From Fragum whitleyi (Eukaryota > Mollusca > Bivalvia > Cardiida > Cardiidae): a stretch of DNA of 64,000 nt. The notes beneath the pieces are model-generated. The model had not been told where the DNA came from, did no database searches, and worked only from the letters and a program-made list of their open reading frames with translations. Location of the stretch: positions 37,952,912 through 38,016,911 of the forward strand of contig OX411548.1 in NCBI GenBank assembly GCA_948146395.1, given 5' to 3'. Position numbers and translations under genes: made by a program. Of this stretch, positions 1 to 10,598 are shown in pieces (the stretch's first letter is position 1; each line of letters begins with the position of its first letter).

Positions 1-251
1 CTATTTATAAGATTTATTCCCGCACGATCATCCTGCATAGTCCTTGCAATTTTACTAGGCTTGATAGGTATCGCGCAAGTTCAATGTTCCATTTTTGCGT
101 GGCGGGTCAATATGTTTTAGAGGGTCAATCGATTGACGGCCTTTTCTCGGATTTAAGGTATGTTTAGGCGTTTAATTGGACTTTTACGGGACTTGATCTT
201 TTTGATTTGTTTGACAATTTGTGAAAAGATGTCTTTCTAGACATTTGGTTT

Positions 252-267
252 GGCTCTGAAAAGGGCC
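252..267 (-). terminator. Histone-type 3' stem-loop, copy 1
   Basis: The coding strand reads GGCCCTTTTCAGAGCC, the metazoan histone mRNA stem-loop (six-base stem, TTTC loop), 35 bases after the stop. It has a C-A mismatch at the fourth pair. Thirteen bases on comes AGAAAGA, matching the purine-rich histone downstream element bound by U7 snRNA. Confidence 0.9.
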
Positions 268-302
268 GTTTCGTTCAACGACGAACAGCTGTGCGACTCT
301 AG

Positions 303-632
303 CTATTCAGAGTCTGAAGAATAATCAGAGTCAGAAGCAGACACGATTTCGACAGACTCGTTGAATAGCTCTCTGCGTAGTTCGGCGACCTGATCAGCTT
401 TGTTGTAGGCGTAGTCGTAGTACATGTTTCTTGCTCCTTCAATTACTGCTAGTTTCAGTCTGAGATTGTAGCGGAAGGATCTGTTGTTGGTTCTTTTTGC
501 CATTTTGTAGCGTTTCTGTACTTCGCCTAATCGCTGGTTTAGCAGCACAATCTGGTCGCAGGCTTTCTTGAATCGTCGCTCAGCTTTGTTCAATGTGAAG
601 CGCTTGTCAAGAGATTTCATTTTCGAAGGCAT
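303..632 (-). CDS. Array gene copy 1: 109-aa protein of unknown function with histone-type mRNA 3' end
   Basis: I do not recognise this protein. It starts MPSKMKSLDKRF and has 109 residues. Residues 1-60 are rich in Lys and Arg and look helical. Residues 60-90 are a helix-like stretch with many Tyr, Ala and Leu. Residues 98-109 (SASDSDYSSDSE) are an acidic Ser/Asp tail resembling a casein-kinase-2 target or the tail of a chromatin protein. An upstream in-frame ATG (677) would add 15 residues, but it is lost in copies 4-8, and the TATA-like box at 691-702 would leave almost no leader, so the MPSK start is preferred. There is no intron. The 3' stem-loop lies 35 bases after the stop. This copy has Lys16 where all others have Thr. 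A replication-linked chromatin or S-phase role is an inference from the 3' end alone. Confidence 0.8.
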   Translation of the reverse strand: MPSKMKSLDKRFTLNKAERRFKKACDQIVLLNQRLGEVQKRYKMAKRTNNRSFRYNLRLKLAVIEGARNMYYDYAYNKADQVAELRRELFNESVEIVSASDSDYSSDSE

Positions 633-690
633 TGTTGTGTTATTATCGATGTAGAATGATGGAAAAAATGGTTTCATCTGATTCTATGCA

Positions 691-702
691 GCCTTTTTAT
701 GC
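691..702 (-). promoter_or_regulatory. TATA-like box, array gene copy 1
   Basis: The coding strand reads GCATAAAAAGGC, about 60 bases before the MPSK ATG. A start site some 30 bases downstream would give a leader of roughly 30-40 bases, typical of histone genes. Equivalent boxes are at 2497-2508, 4301-4312, 6093-6104, 7900-7911, 9706-9717 and 11516-11527. Copies 5 and 6 have the weaker CATTAAAAGG. Confidence 0.6.
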
Positions 703-1107
703 TATCCACTCAAAGATTAGCAAGTGCTACATGCCACTGTCATTTCATGACACGGTACTGATATGCCAGAATGAGTTGACACTTAAGATAATTAGCCACA
801 CGTCGTTGAAACAACATGACGATTTGCTAATCCGCAATCTATCACAACTACTTAATTACTGTTTTTATGAAGTTTGCAAACACGTAGATCGATCTTGTCA
901 AACAACCAAGTATTCATTTACACGATTTTCGCCCATCACATTTTAATATGAGTGACAAAAGGAGAACTAATCCGGACATTTATTGTGCATTTCAAAGTTA
1001 CCGTATCCTATATATAAAAAAGATAATATTATGCGCCTTCGCATTCACGTCGGAAAAATATTGGCCTAGCCCGAACCTTCAAATGAAACTAGCTACTGCT
1101 CATTGTA

Positions 1108-1117
1108 GGCCAATCAG
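1108..1117 (+). promoter_or_regulatory. CCAAT box, repeated in every unit
   Basis: GGCCAATCAG lies about 130 bases before a plus-strand TATA run and is conserved in each complete unit. It could serve the divergent plus-strand transcript or, read the other way, the minus-strand gene 480 bases away. Confidence 0.45.
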
Positions 1118-1238
1118 GGTCGAAACGCGCATTTTTTAGAACATTTACATGCATGCGACGTTGCCATTCTATCTCAGAGCAAAACAAACTAACCATCAAA
1201 AAGATAAGTTTGCAGTTTTCCTCGATGGCGAGCGACAA

Positions 1239-1580
1239 ATATATATATAAGATCGTTACTACAGCTCATAAAAGATACAGTTAAGCGAAACCTGAGAAAT
1301 ATAAATATGATCAAAGTGATTCTCGGCATCTTTTTCATTACCAACATGATGATAGAAATGAGCACGAAATTCAGTCGAAATGAACGTACCCACGAATCTT
1401 AAATTCGGCACATTTGTCGCGTTAAAAAAAGGAGCCAGTCACGCGAAAAAAGACATGCACAGGAACTCAACAGGAATTAAGCATTTGAAAATGTAGTTCA
1501 GAGTCAGGACCAGTCAAGCAAGGTTTGTAATAGAAATCAAAATGTAATAAAATAAAGAATGAATTCTATACATTTTTAGA
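1239..1580 (+). ncRNA. Candidate plus-strand transcription unit, copy 1
   Basis: A strong TATA run (1239-1251, ATATATATATAAG) is followed about 300 bases later by AATAAAATAAA (1546-1556), with CCAAT upstream. The span has no open frame kept in all copies: a 31-residue frame from 1308 (MIKVILGIFF) is shifted by single-base indels in copies 5-7. I therefore suggest a short polyadenylated non-coding RNA, or a decayed gene. No snRNA, snoRNA or 5S motif was recognised. Confidence 0.3.
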
Positions 1581-2057
1581 AAGAAATTTCTATCATTGAC
1601 GGACGGCCCTAACTTCTTAGCGGCAGTTTTTTTTTTAAAGCCGCTGAAATCATGTCTAGAATAAATATTCTAGATTTATCTCCTTCCTCAAAAAGAAAGC
1701 AAAAAGATCATATCATTGGTATACTGCCCAAATCTCATAACTACAGTCTTGTCAAGCTGTAGTTGCAACAATTTGGTCAGACACTGATAATATGCTATTT
1801 ATAAGATTTATTCCCGCACGATCATCCTGCATAGTCCTTGCAATTTTACTAGGCTTGATAGGTATCGCGCAAGTTCAATGTTCCATTTTTGCGTGGCGGG
1901 TCAATATGTTTTAGAGGGTCAATCGATTGACGGCCTTTTCTCGGATTTTAATACAAATTTAAGGTATGTTTAGGCGTTTAATTGGACTTTTACGGGACTT
2001 GATCTTTTTGATTTGTTTGACAATTTGTGAAAAGATGTCTTTCTAGACATTTGGTTT

Positions 2058-2073
2058 GGCTCTGAAAAGGGCC
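2058..2073 (-). terminator. Histone-type 3' stem-loop, copy 2
   Basis: Same 16-base stem-loop at the same distance from the stop as in copy 1, followed by the AGAAAGA element. Confidence 0.9.
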
Positions 2074-2108
2074 GTTTCGTTCAACGACGAACAGCTGTGC
2101 GACTCTAG

Positions 2109-2438
2109 CTATTCAGAGTCTGAAGAATAATCAGAGTCAGAAGCAGACACGATTTCGACAGACTCGTTGAATAGCTCTCTGCGTAGTTCGGCGACCTGAT
2201 CAGCTTTGTTGTAGGCGTAGTCGTAGTACATGTTTCTTGCTCCTTCAATTACTGCTAGTTTCAGTCTGAGATTGTAGCGGAAGGATCTGTTGTTGGTTCT
2301 TTTTGCCATTTTGTAGCGTTTCTGTACTTCGCCTAATCGCTGGTTTAGCAGCACAATCTGGTCGCAGGCTTTCTTGAATCGTCGCTCAGCTGTGTTCAAT
2401 GTGAAGCGCTTGTCAAGAGATTTCATTTTCGAAGGCAT
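2109..2438 (-). CDS. Array gene copy 2: unknown 109-aa protein, histone-type 3' end
   Basis: Intact copy, taken here as the reference form (Thr16, Lys22, Leu31, Lys46, Arg54, Leu59). It keeps the TATA-like box at 2497-2508 (CATAAAAGGG on the coding strand), the compact leader and the stem-loop at 2058-2073. Residues 60-109 are identical in all intact copies of the array. Confidence 0.8.
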   Translation of the reverse strand: MPSKMKSLDKRFTLNTAERRFKKACDQIVLLNQRLGEVQKRYKMAKRTNNRSFRYNLRLKLAVIEGARNMYYDYAYNKADQVAELRRELFNESVEIVSASDSDYSSDSE

Positions 2439-3044
2439 TGTTGTGTTATTATCGATGTAGAATGATGGAAAAAATGGTTTCATCTGATTCTATGCAGCCC
2501 TTTTATGCTATCCACTCAAAGATTAGCAAGTGCTACATGCCACTGTCATTTCATGACACGGTACTGATATGCCAGAATGAGTTGACACTTAAGATAATTA
2601 GCCACACGTCGTTGAAACAACATGACGATTTGCTAAGCCGCAATCTATCACAACTACTTAATTACTGTTTTTATGAAGTTTGCAAACACGTAGATCGATC
2701 TTGTCAAACAACCAAGTATTCATTTACACGATTTTCGCCCATCACATTTTAATATGAGTGACAAAAGGAGAACTAATCCGGACATTTATTGTGCATTTCA
2801 AAGTTACCGTATCCTATATATAAAAAAGATAATATTATGCGCCTTCGCATTCACGTCGGAAAAATATTGGCCTAGCCCGAACCTTCAAATGAAACTAGCT
2901 ACTGCTCATTGTAGGCCAATCAGGGTCGAAACGCGCATTTTTTAGAACATTTACATGCATGCGACGTTGCCATTCTATCTCAGAGCAAAACAAACTAACC
3001 ATCAAAAAGATAAGTTTGCAGTTTTCCTCGATGGCGAGCGACAA

Positions 3045-3386
3045 ATATATATATAAGATCGTTACTACAGCTCATAAAAGATACAGTTAAGCGAAACCTG
3101 AGAAATATAAATATGATCAAAGTGATTCTCGGCATCTTTTTCATTACCAACATGATGATAGAAATGAGCACGAAATTCAGTCGAAATGAACGTACCCACG
3201 AATCTTAAATTCGGCACATTTGTCGCGTTAAAAAAAGGAGCCAGTCACGCGAAAAAAGACATGCACAGGAACTCAACAGGAATTAAGCATTTGAAAATGT
3301 AGTTCAGAGTCAGGACCAGTCAAGCAAGGTTTGTAATAGAAATCAAAATGTAATAAAATAAAGAATGAATTCTATACATTTTTAGA
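3045..3386 (+). ncRNA. Candidate plus-strand transcription unit, copy 2
   Basis: TATA run at 3045 and AATAAA at 3352, same arrangement as copy 1. Confidence 0.3.
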
Positions 3387-3861
3387 AAGAAATTTCTATC
3401 ATTGACGGACGGCCCTAACTTCTTAGCGGCAGTTTTTTTTAAAGCCGCTGAAATCATGTCTAGAATAAATATTCTAGATTTATCTCCTTCCTCAAAAAGA
3501 AAGCAAAAAGATCATATCATTGGTATACTGCCCAAATCTCATAACTACAGTCTTGTCAAGCTGTAGTTGCAACAATTTGGTCAGACACTGATAATATGCT
3601 ATTTATAAGATTTATTCCCGCACGATCATCCTGCATAGTCCTTGCAATTTTACTAGGCTTGATAGGTATCGCGCAAGTTCAATGTTCCATTTTTGCGTGG
3701 CGGGTCAATATGTTTTAGAGGGTCAATCGATTGACGGCCTTTTCTCGGATTTTAATACAAATTTAAGGTATGTTTAGGCGTTTAATTGGACTTTTACGGG
3801 ACTTGATCTTTTTGATTTGTTTGACAATTTGTGAAAAGATGTCTTTCTAGACATTTGGTTT

Positions 3862-3877
3862 GGCTCTGAAAAGGGCC
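3862..3877 (-). terminator. Histone-type 3' stem-loop, copy 3
   Basis: Same stem-loop and downstream AGAAAGA element as copy 1. Confidence 0.9.
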
Positions 3878-3912
3878 GTTTCGTTCAACGACGAACAGCT
3901 GTGCGACTCTAG

Positions 3913-4242
3913 CTATTCAGAGTCTGAAGAATAATCAGAGTCAGAAGCAGACACGATTTCGACAGACTCGTTGAATAGCTCTCTGCGTAGTTCGGCGACC
4001 TGATCAGCTTTGTTGTAGGCGTAGTCGTAGTACATGTTTCTTGCTCCTTCAATTACTGCTAGTTTCAGTCTGAGATTGTAGCGGAAGGATCTGTTGTTGG
4101 TTCTTTTTGCCATTTTGTAGCGTTTCTGTACTTCGCCTAATCGCTGGTTTAGCAGCACAATCTGGTCGCAGGCTTTCTTGAATCGTCGCTCAGCTGTGTT
4201 CAATGTGAAGCGCTTGTCAAGAGATTTCATTTTCGAAGGCAT
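3913..4242 (-). CDS. Array gene copy 3: unknown 109-aa protein, histone-type 3' end
   Basis: Intact copy whose protein is identical to copy 2. The TATA-like box (4301-4312) and stem-loop (3862-3877) are both present. Copies 1-3 also retain an in-frame upstream ATG that the more distant copies lack, so it is probably not the start used. Confidence 0.8.
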   Translation of the reverse strand: MPSKMKSLDKRFTLNTAERRFKKACDQIVLLNQRLGEVQKRYKMAKRTNNRSFRYNLRLKLAVIEGARNMYYDYAYNKADQVAELRRELFNESVEIVSASDSDYSSDSE

Positions 4243-4848
4243 TGTTGTGTTATTATCGATGTAGAATGATGGAAAAAATGGTTTCATCTGATTCTATGCA
4301 GCCTTTTTATGCTATCCACTCAAAGATTAGCAAGTGCTACATGCCACTGTCATTTCATGACACGGTACTGATATGCCAGAATGAGTTGACACTTAAGATA
4401 ATTAGCCACACGTCGTTGAAACAACATGACGATTTGCTAATCCGCAATCTATCACAACTACTTAATTACTGTTTTTATGAAGTTTGCAAACACGTAGATC
4501 GATCTTGTCAAACAACCAAGTATTCATTTACACGATTTTCGCCCATCACATTTTAATATGAGTGACAAAAGGAGAACTAATCCGGACATTTATTGTGCAT
4601 TTCAAAGTTACCGTATCCTATATATAAAAAAGATAATATTATGCGCCTTCGCATTCACGTCGGAAAAATATTGGCCTAGCCCGAACCTTCAAATGAAACT
4701 AGCTACTGCTCATTGTAGGCCAATCAGGGTCGAAACGCGCATTTTTTAGAACATTTACATGCATGCGACGTTGCCATTCTATCTCAGAGCAAAACAAACT
4801 AACCATCAAAAAGATAAGTTTGCAGTTTTCCTCGATGGCGAGCGACAA

Positions 4849-5190
4849 ATATATATATAAGATCGTTACTAGAGCTCATAAAAGATACAGTTAAGCGAAA
4901 CCTGAGAAATATAAATATGATCAAAGTGATTCTCGGCATTTTTTTCATTACCAACATGATGATAGAAATGAGCACGAAATTCAGTCGAAATGAACGTACC
5001 CACGAATCTTAAATTCGGCACATTTGTCGCGTTAAAAAAAGGAGCCAGTCACGCGAAAAAAGACATGCACAGGAACTCAACAGGAATTAAGCATTTGAAA
5101 ATGTAGTTCAGAGTCAGGACCAGTCAAACAAGGTTTGTAATAGAAATCAAAATGTAATAAAATAAAGAATGAATTCTATACATTTTTAGA
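4849..5190 (+). ncRNA. Candidate plus-strand transcription unit, copy 3
   Basis: TATA run at 4849 and AATAAA at 5156, same arrangement as copy 1. Confidence 0.3.
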
Positions 5191-5654
5191 AAGAAATTTC
5201 TATCATTGACGGACGGCCCTAACTTCTTAGCGGCAGTTTTTTTTTAAAGCCGCTGAAATCATGTCTAGAATAAATATTCTAGATTTATCTCCTTCCTCAA
5301 AAAGAAAGCAAAAAGATCATATCGTTGGTGGACTGCCCAAATCTCATAACTACAGTCTTGTCAAGCTGTAGTTGCAACAATTTGGCCAGACACTGATAAT
5401 ATGCTATTTATAAGATTTATTCCCGCACGATCATCCTGCATAGTCCTTGCAATTTTACTAGGCTTGATAGGTATCGCGCAAGTTCAATGTTCCATTTTTG
5501 CGTGGCGGGTCAATATGTTTTAGAGGGTCAATCGATTGACGGCCTTTTCTCGGATTTAAGGTATGTTTAGGCGTTTAATTGGACTTTTACGGGACTTGAT
5601 CTTTTTGATTTGTTTGACAATTTGTGAAAAGATGCCTTTCTAGACATTTGGTTT

Positions 5655-5670
5655 GGCTCTGAAAAGGGCC
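5655..5670 (-). terminator. Histone-type 3' stem-loop, copy 4 (pseudogene copy)
   Basis: The stem-loop is intact although the coding frame is broken. The purine element reads AGAAAGG here instead of AGAAAGA. Confidence 0.85.
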
Positions 5671-5705
5671 GTTTTGTTAAACGACGAACAGCTGTGCGAC
5701 TCTAG

Positions 5706-6033
5706 CTATTCAGAGTCTGAAGAATAATCAGAGTCAGAAGCAGACACGATTTCGACAGACTCGTTGAATAGCTCTCTGCGCAGTTCGGCGACCTGGTCAG
5801 CTTTGTTGTAGGCGAGTCGTAGTACATGTTTCTTGCTCCTTCAATTACTGCTAGTTTCCGTCTGAGATTGTAGCGGAAGGATCTGCTGTTGGTTTTTTTG
5901 CCATTTTGTAGCGTTTCTGTACTTCGCCTAGTCGCTGGTTTAGCAGCACAATCTGGTCGCAGGCTTTCCTGAATCGTCGCTCAGCTGTGTTCAATGTGAA
6001 GCGCTTGTCAAGAGATTTCATTTTCGAAGGCAT
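5706..6033 (-). pseudogene. Array gene copy 4: frameshifted copy of the unknown histone-tailed gene
   Basis: Two single-base deletions relative to the other copies break this one. One lies near 5895 (the CTTTTT run before codon 46, minus strand) and one near 5814 (GCGTAGTCG reads GCGAGTCG). After the first, the frame yields a 60-residue product with an unrelated tail of 14 residues. The net shift is -2, so the normal C-terminus is not restored. The TATA-like box (6093-6104) and stem-loop (5655-5670) are intact, so a non-productive histone-type transcript may still be made. It carries Arg22, shared with copy 7. Confidence 0.85.
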
Positions 6034-6642
6034 TGTTGTGTTATTATCGATGTAGAATGATGGAAAAGAATGGTTTCATCTGATTCTATGCAGCCTTTTT
6101 ATGCTATCCACTCAAAGATTAGCAAGTGCTACATGCCACTGTCATTTCATGACACGGTACTGATATGCCAGAATGAGTTGACACTTAAGTTAATTAGCCA
6201 CACGTCGTTGAAACAACATGACGATTTGCTAATCCGCAATCTATCACAACTACTTAATTACTGTTTTTATGAAGTTTGCAAACACGTAGATCGATCTTGT
6301 CAAACAACCAAGTATTCATTTACACGATTTTCGCCCATCACATTTTAATATGAGTGACAAAAGGAGAACTAATCCGGACATTTATTGTGCATTTCAAAGT
6401 TACCGTATACTATATATAAAAAAAAGATAATATTATGCGCCTTCGCATTCACGTCGGAAAAATATTGGCCGAGCCCGAACCTTCAAATGAAACTAGCTAC
6501 TGCTCATTGTAGGCCAATCAGGGTCGAAACGCGCATTTTTTAGAACATTTACATGCATGCGACGTTGCCATTCTATCTCAGAGCAAAACAAACTAACCCT
6601 CAAAAAGATAAGTTTGCAGTTTTCCTCGATGGCGAGCGACAA

Positions 6643-6985
6643 ATATATATATAAGATCGTTACTACAGCTCATAAAAGATACAGTTAAGCGAAACCTGAG
6701 AAATATAAATATGATCAAAGTGATTCTCGGCATCTTTTTCATTACCAACGTGATGATAGAAATGAGCACGAAATTCAGTCGAAATGAACGTACCCACGAA
6801 TCTTAAATTCGGCACATTTGTCGCGTTAAAAAAAGGAGCCAGTCGCGCGAAAAAAGACATGCACAGGAACTCAACAGGAATTAAGCATTTGAAAATGTAG
6901 TTCAGAGTCAGGACCAGTCAAGCAAGGTTTGTAATAGAAATCAAAATGTAATGAAATAAAGAATGAATTCTATACATTTTTAGAA
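6643..6985 (+). ncRNA. Candidate plus-strand transcription unit, copy 4
   Basis: TATA run at 6643. The poly(A) site reads ATGAAATAAA, so only one AATAAA remains (6955). Confidence 0.28.
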
Positions 6986-7459
6986 AGAAATTTCTATCAT
7001 TGACGGACGGCCCTAACTTCTTAGCGGCAGTTTTTTTGAAAGCCGCTGAAATCATGTCTAGAATAAATATTCTAGATTTATCTCCTTCCTCAAAAAGAAA
7101 GCAACAAGATCATATCGTTGGTGGACTGCCCAAATCTCATAACTACAGTCTTGTCAAGCTGTAGTTGCAACAATTTGGTCAGACACTGATAATATGCTAT
7201 TTATAAGATTTATTCCCGCACGATCATCCTGCATAGTCCATGCAATTTTACTAGGCTTGATAGGTATCGCGCAAGTTCAATGTTCCATTTTTGCGTGGCG
7301 GGTCAATATGTTTTAGAGGGTCAATCGATTGACGGCCTTTACTCGGATTTTTATACAAATTTAAGGTATGTTTGGGCGTTTAATTGGACTTTTATGGGAC
7401 TTGATCTTTTTGATTTGTTTGACAATTTGTGAAAAGATGTCTTTCTAGACATTTGGTTT

Positions 7460-7475
7460 GGCTCTGAAAAGGGCC
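7460..7475 (-). terminator. Histone-type 3' stem-loop, copy 5
   Basis: Same stem-loop and AGAAAGA element as copy 1. Confidence 0.9.
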
Positions 7476-7510
7476 GTTTTGTTCAACGACGAACAGCTGT
7501 GCGACTCTAG

Positions 7511-7840
7511 CTATTCAGAGTCTGAAGAATAATCAGAGTCAGAAGCAGACACGATTTCGACAGACTCGTTGAATAGCTCTCTGCGTAGTTCGGCGACCTG
7601 GTCAGCTTTGTTGTAGGCGTAGTCGTAGTACATGTTTCTTGCTCCTTCAATTACTGCTAGTTTCAGTCTGAGATTGTAGCGGAAGGATCTGTTGTTGGTT
7701 CTTTTTGCCATTTTGTAGCGTTTCTGTACTTCGCCTAGTCGCTGGTTAGGCAGCACAATCTGGTCGCAGGCTTTCTTGAATCGTCGCTCAGCTGTGTTCA
7801 ATGTGAAGCGCTTGTCAAGAGATTTTATTTTCGAAGGCAT
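7511..7840 (-). CDS. Array gene copy 5: unknown 109-aa protein, histone-type 3' end
   Basis: Intact copy with Ile5 for Met5 and Pro31 for Leu31, both shared with copy 6. Pro31 falls in the helix-like N-terminal half. The TATA-like box at 7900-7911 is weaker here (GCATTAAAAGGC on the coding strand). The stem-loop is at 7460-7475. No upstream in-frame ATG exists in this copy, supporting the MPSK start. Confidence 0.78.
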   Translation of the reverse strand: MPSKIKSLDKRFTLNTAERRFKKACDQIVLPNQRLGEVQKRYKMAKRTNNRSFRYNLRLKLAVIEGARNMYYDYAYNKADQVAELRRELFNESVEIVSASDSDYSSDSE

Positions 7841-8449
7841 TGTTGTGCTATTATCGATGTAAAATGATGGAAAAGAATGGTTTCATCAGATTCTATGAAG
7901 CCTTTTAATGCTATCCACTCAAAGATTAGCAAGTGCTACATGCCACTGTCATTTCTTGACACGGTACTGATATGCCAGAATGAGTTGACACTTAAGTTAA
8001 TTAGCAACATGTCGTTGAAACAACATGACGATTTGCTAATCCGCAATCTTTCACAACTACCTAATTACTGTTTTTATGAAGTTTGCAACCACGTAGATCG
8101 ATCTTGTCAAACAACCAAGTATTCATTTACACAATTTTCGCCCATCACATTTTAATATGAGTCACAAAAGGAGAACTAATCCGGACATTTATTGTGCATT
8201 TCAAAGTTACCGTATACTATATATATAAAAAAGATAATATTATGCGCCTTCGCATTCGAGTCGGAAAAATATTGGCCGAGCCCGAACCTTCAAATGAAAC
8301 TAGCTACTGCTCATTGTAGGCCAATCAGGGTCGAAACGCGCATCTTTTAGAACATTTACATGCATGCGACGTTGCCATTCTATCTCAGAGCAAAACAAAC
8401 TAACCCTCAAAAAGATAAGCTTGCAGTTTTCCTCGATGGCGAGCGACAA

Positions 8450-8790
8450 ATATATATATAAGATCGTTACTAGAGCTCATAAAAGATACAGTTAAGCGAA
8501 ACCTGAGAAATATAAATATGATCAAAGTGATTCTCGGCATTTTTTTCATTACCAACATGATGATAGAAAATGAGCACGAAATTCAGTCGAAATGAACGTA
8601 CCGACGAATCTTTTATTCGGCACTTTTGTCGCGTTAAAAAAAGGAGCCAGTCACGCGAAAAAAGACATGCACAGGAACTCAACAGGAATTAAGCATTTGA
8701 AAATGTAGTTCAGAGTCAGGACCAGTCAAGCAAGGTTTGTAATAGAAATCAAAATGTAATAAAATAAAGAATGAATTCTATACATTTTTA
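8450..8790 (+). ncRNA. Candidate plus-strand transcription unit, copy 5
   Basis: TATA run at 8450 and AATAAA at 8758. A one-base insertion shifts the short MIKV frame. Confidence 0.28.
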
Positions 8791-9266
8791 GAAAGAAATT
8801 TCTATCATTGACGGGCGGCACTAACTTCTTAGCGGCAGTTTTTTTAAAGCCGCTGAAATCATGTCTAGAATAAATATTCTAGATTTATCTCCTTCCTCAA
8901 AAAGAAAGCAACAAGATCATATCGTTGGTGGACTGCCCAAATCTCATAACTACAGTCTTGTCAAGCTGTAGTTGCAACAATTTGGTCAGACACTGATAAT
9001 ATGCTATTTATAAGATTTATTCCCGCACGATCATCCTGCATAGTCCTTGCAATTTTACTAGGCTTGATAGGTATCGCGCAAGTTCAATGTTCCATTTTTG
9101 CGTGGCGGGTCAATATGTTTTAGAGGGTCAATCGATTGACGGCCTTTTCTCGGACTTTAATACAAATTTAAAGTATGTTTAGGCGTTTAATTGGACTTTT
9201 ACGGGACTTGATCTTTTTGATTTGTTTGACAATTTGTGAAAAGATGCCTTTCTAGACATTTGGTTT

Positions 9267-9281
9267 GGCTCTGAAAGGGCC
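9267..9281 (-). terminator. Histone-type 3' stem-loop, copy 6, shortened by one base
   Basis: Reads GGCCCTTTCAGAGCC, 15 bases instead of 16, with one T of the loop region missing. The downstream element is AGAAAGG as in copy 4. Processing may be impaired. Confidence 0.8.
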
Positions 9282-9316
9282 GTTTTGTTCAACGACGAAC
9301 AGCTGTGCGACTCTAG

Positions 9317-9646
9317 CTATTCAGAGTCTGAAGAATAATCAGAGTCAGAAGCAGACACGATTTCGACAGACTCGTTGAATAGCTCTCTGCGTAGTTCGGC
9401 GACCTGGTCAGCTTTGTTGTAGGCGTAGTCGTAGTACATGTTTCTTGCTCCTTCAATTACTGCTAGTTTCAGTCTGAGATTGTAGCGGAAGGATCTGTTG
9501 TTGGTTCTTTTTGCCATTTTGTAGCGTTTCTGTACTTCGCCTAGTCGCTGGTTAGGCAGCACAATCTGGTCGCAGGCTTTCTTGAATCGTCGCTCAGCTG
9601 TGTTCAATGTGAAGCGCTTGTCAAGAGATTTTATTTTCGAAGGCAT
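9317..9646 (-). CDS. Array gene copy 6: unknown 109-aa protein with altered 3' stem-loop
   Basis: Intact reading frame identical to copy 5 at the protein level (Ile5, Pro31). Its 3' stem-loop at 9267-9281 has lost one base of the T-run, leaving GGCCCTTTCAGAGCC, which should disturb the four-base loop needed by stem-loop binding protein. The TATA-like box is at 9706-9717. This copy may be expressed poorly or end differently. Confidence 0.75.
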   Translation of the reverse strand: MPSKIKSLDKRFTLNTAERRFKKACDQIVLPNQRLGEVQKRYKMAKRTNNRSFRYNLRLKLAVIEGARNMYYDYAYNKADQVAELRRELFNESVEIVSASDSDYSSDSE

Positions 9647-10256
9647 TGTTGTGCTATTATCGATGTAAAATGATGGAAAAGAATGGTTTCATCAGATTCT
9701 ATGAAGCCTTTTAATGCTATCCACTCAAAGATTAGCAAGTGCTACATGCCACTGTCATTTCATGACACGGTACTGATATGCCAGAATGAGTTGACACTTA
9801 AGTTAATTAGCAACATGTCGTTGAAACAACATGACGATTTGCTAATCCGCAATCTTTCACAACTACTTAATTACTGTTTTTATTAAGTTTGCAAACAAGT
9901 AGATCGATCTTGTCAAACAACCAAGTATTCATTTACACAATTTTCGCCCATCACATTTTAATATGAGTGACAAAAGGAGAACTAATCCGGACATTTATTG
10001 TGCATTTCAAAGTTACCGTATACTATATATATAAAAAAAGATAATATTATGCGCCTTCGCATTCACGTCGGAAAAATATTGGCCGAGCCCGAACCTTCAA
10101 ATGAAACTAGCTACTGCTCATTGTAGGCCAATCAGGGTCGAAACGCGCATTTTTTAGAACATTTACATGCATGCGACGTTGCCATTCTATCTCAGAGCAA
10201 AACAAACTAACCATCAAAAAGATAAGTTTGCAGTTTTCCTCGATGGCGAGCGACAA

Positions 10257-10598
10257 ATATATATATAAGATCGTTACTACAGCTCATAAAAGATACAGTT
10301 AAGCGAAACCTGAGAAATATAAATATGATCAAAGTGATTCTCGGCATTTTTTTCATTACCAACATGATGATAGAAAATGAGCACGAAATTCAGTCGAAAT
10401 GAACGTACCCACGAATCTTAAATTCGGCACATTTGTCGCGTTAAAAAAAGGAGCCAGTCACGCGAAAAAAGACATGCACAGGAACTCAACAGGAATTAAG
10501 CATTTGAAAATATAGTTCAGAGTCAGGACCAATCAAGCAAGGTTTGTAATAGAAATCAAAATGTAATAAAATAAAGAATGAATTCTATACATTTTTAG
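10257..10598 (+). ncRNA. Candidate plus-strand transcription unit, copy 6
   Basis: TATA run at 10257 and AATAAA at 10565. The short MIKV frame is shifted as in copy 5. Confidence 0.28.

Noticed and set aside
303..677. 124-residue version of the array protein
   Set aside because: The extra N-terminus exists only in copies 1-3 and begins within the expected start-site region, so the 109-residue form is preferred.
632..946. 104-codon plus-strand frame in array copies 1-3
   Set aside because: It overlaps the promoter and first codons of the minus-strand gene. Its start is lost in other copies and it is shortened by stops in copies 6 and 7. Treated as a shadow frame.
948..1139. 63-codon plus-strand frame next to it
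   Set aside because: Broken by indels in an AT run in copies 4-7, with no protein-like features.
1308..1403. 31-residue hydrophobic peptide (MIKVILGIFF) in the plus-strand unit
   Set aside because: Frameshifted by single-base indels in copies 5-7, so not conserved as coding. Left as part of a candidate RNA.
1..1806. 5S rRNA or spliceosomal snRNA gene within the array unit
   Set aside because: Looked for because such genes often occur in tandem arrays. No 5S internal control region or U1, U2, U4, U5, U6 or U7 motif was found by eye.
6663..6860. 65-70 codon minus-strand frames in copies 4 and 5
   Set aside because: Stops interrupt the same frame in the other copies.
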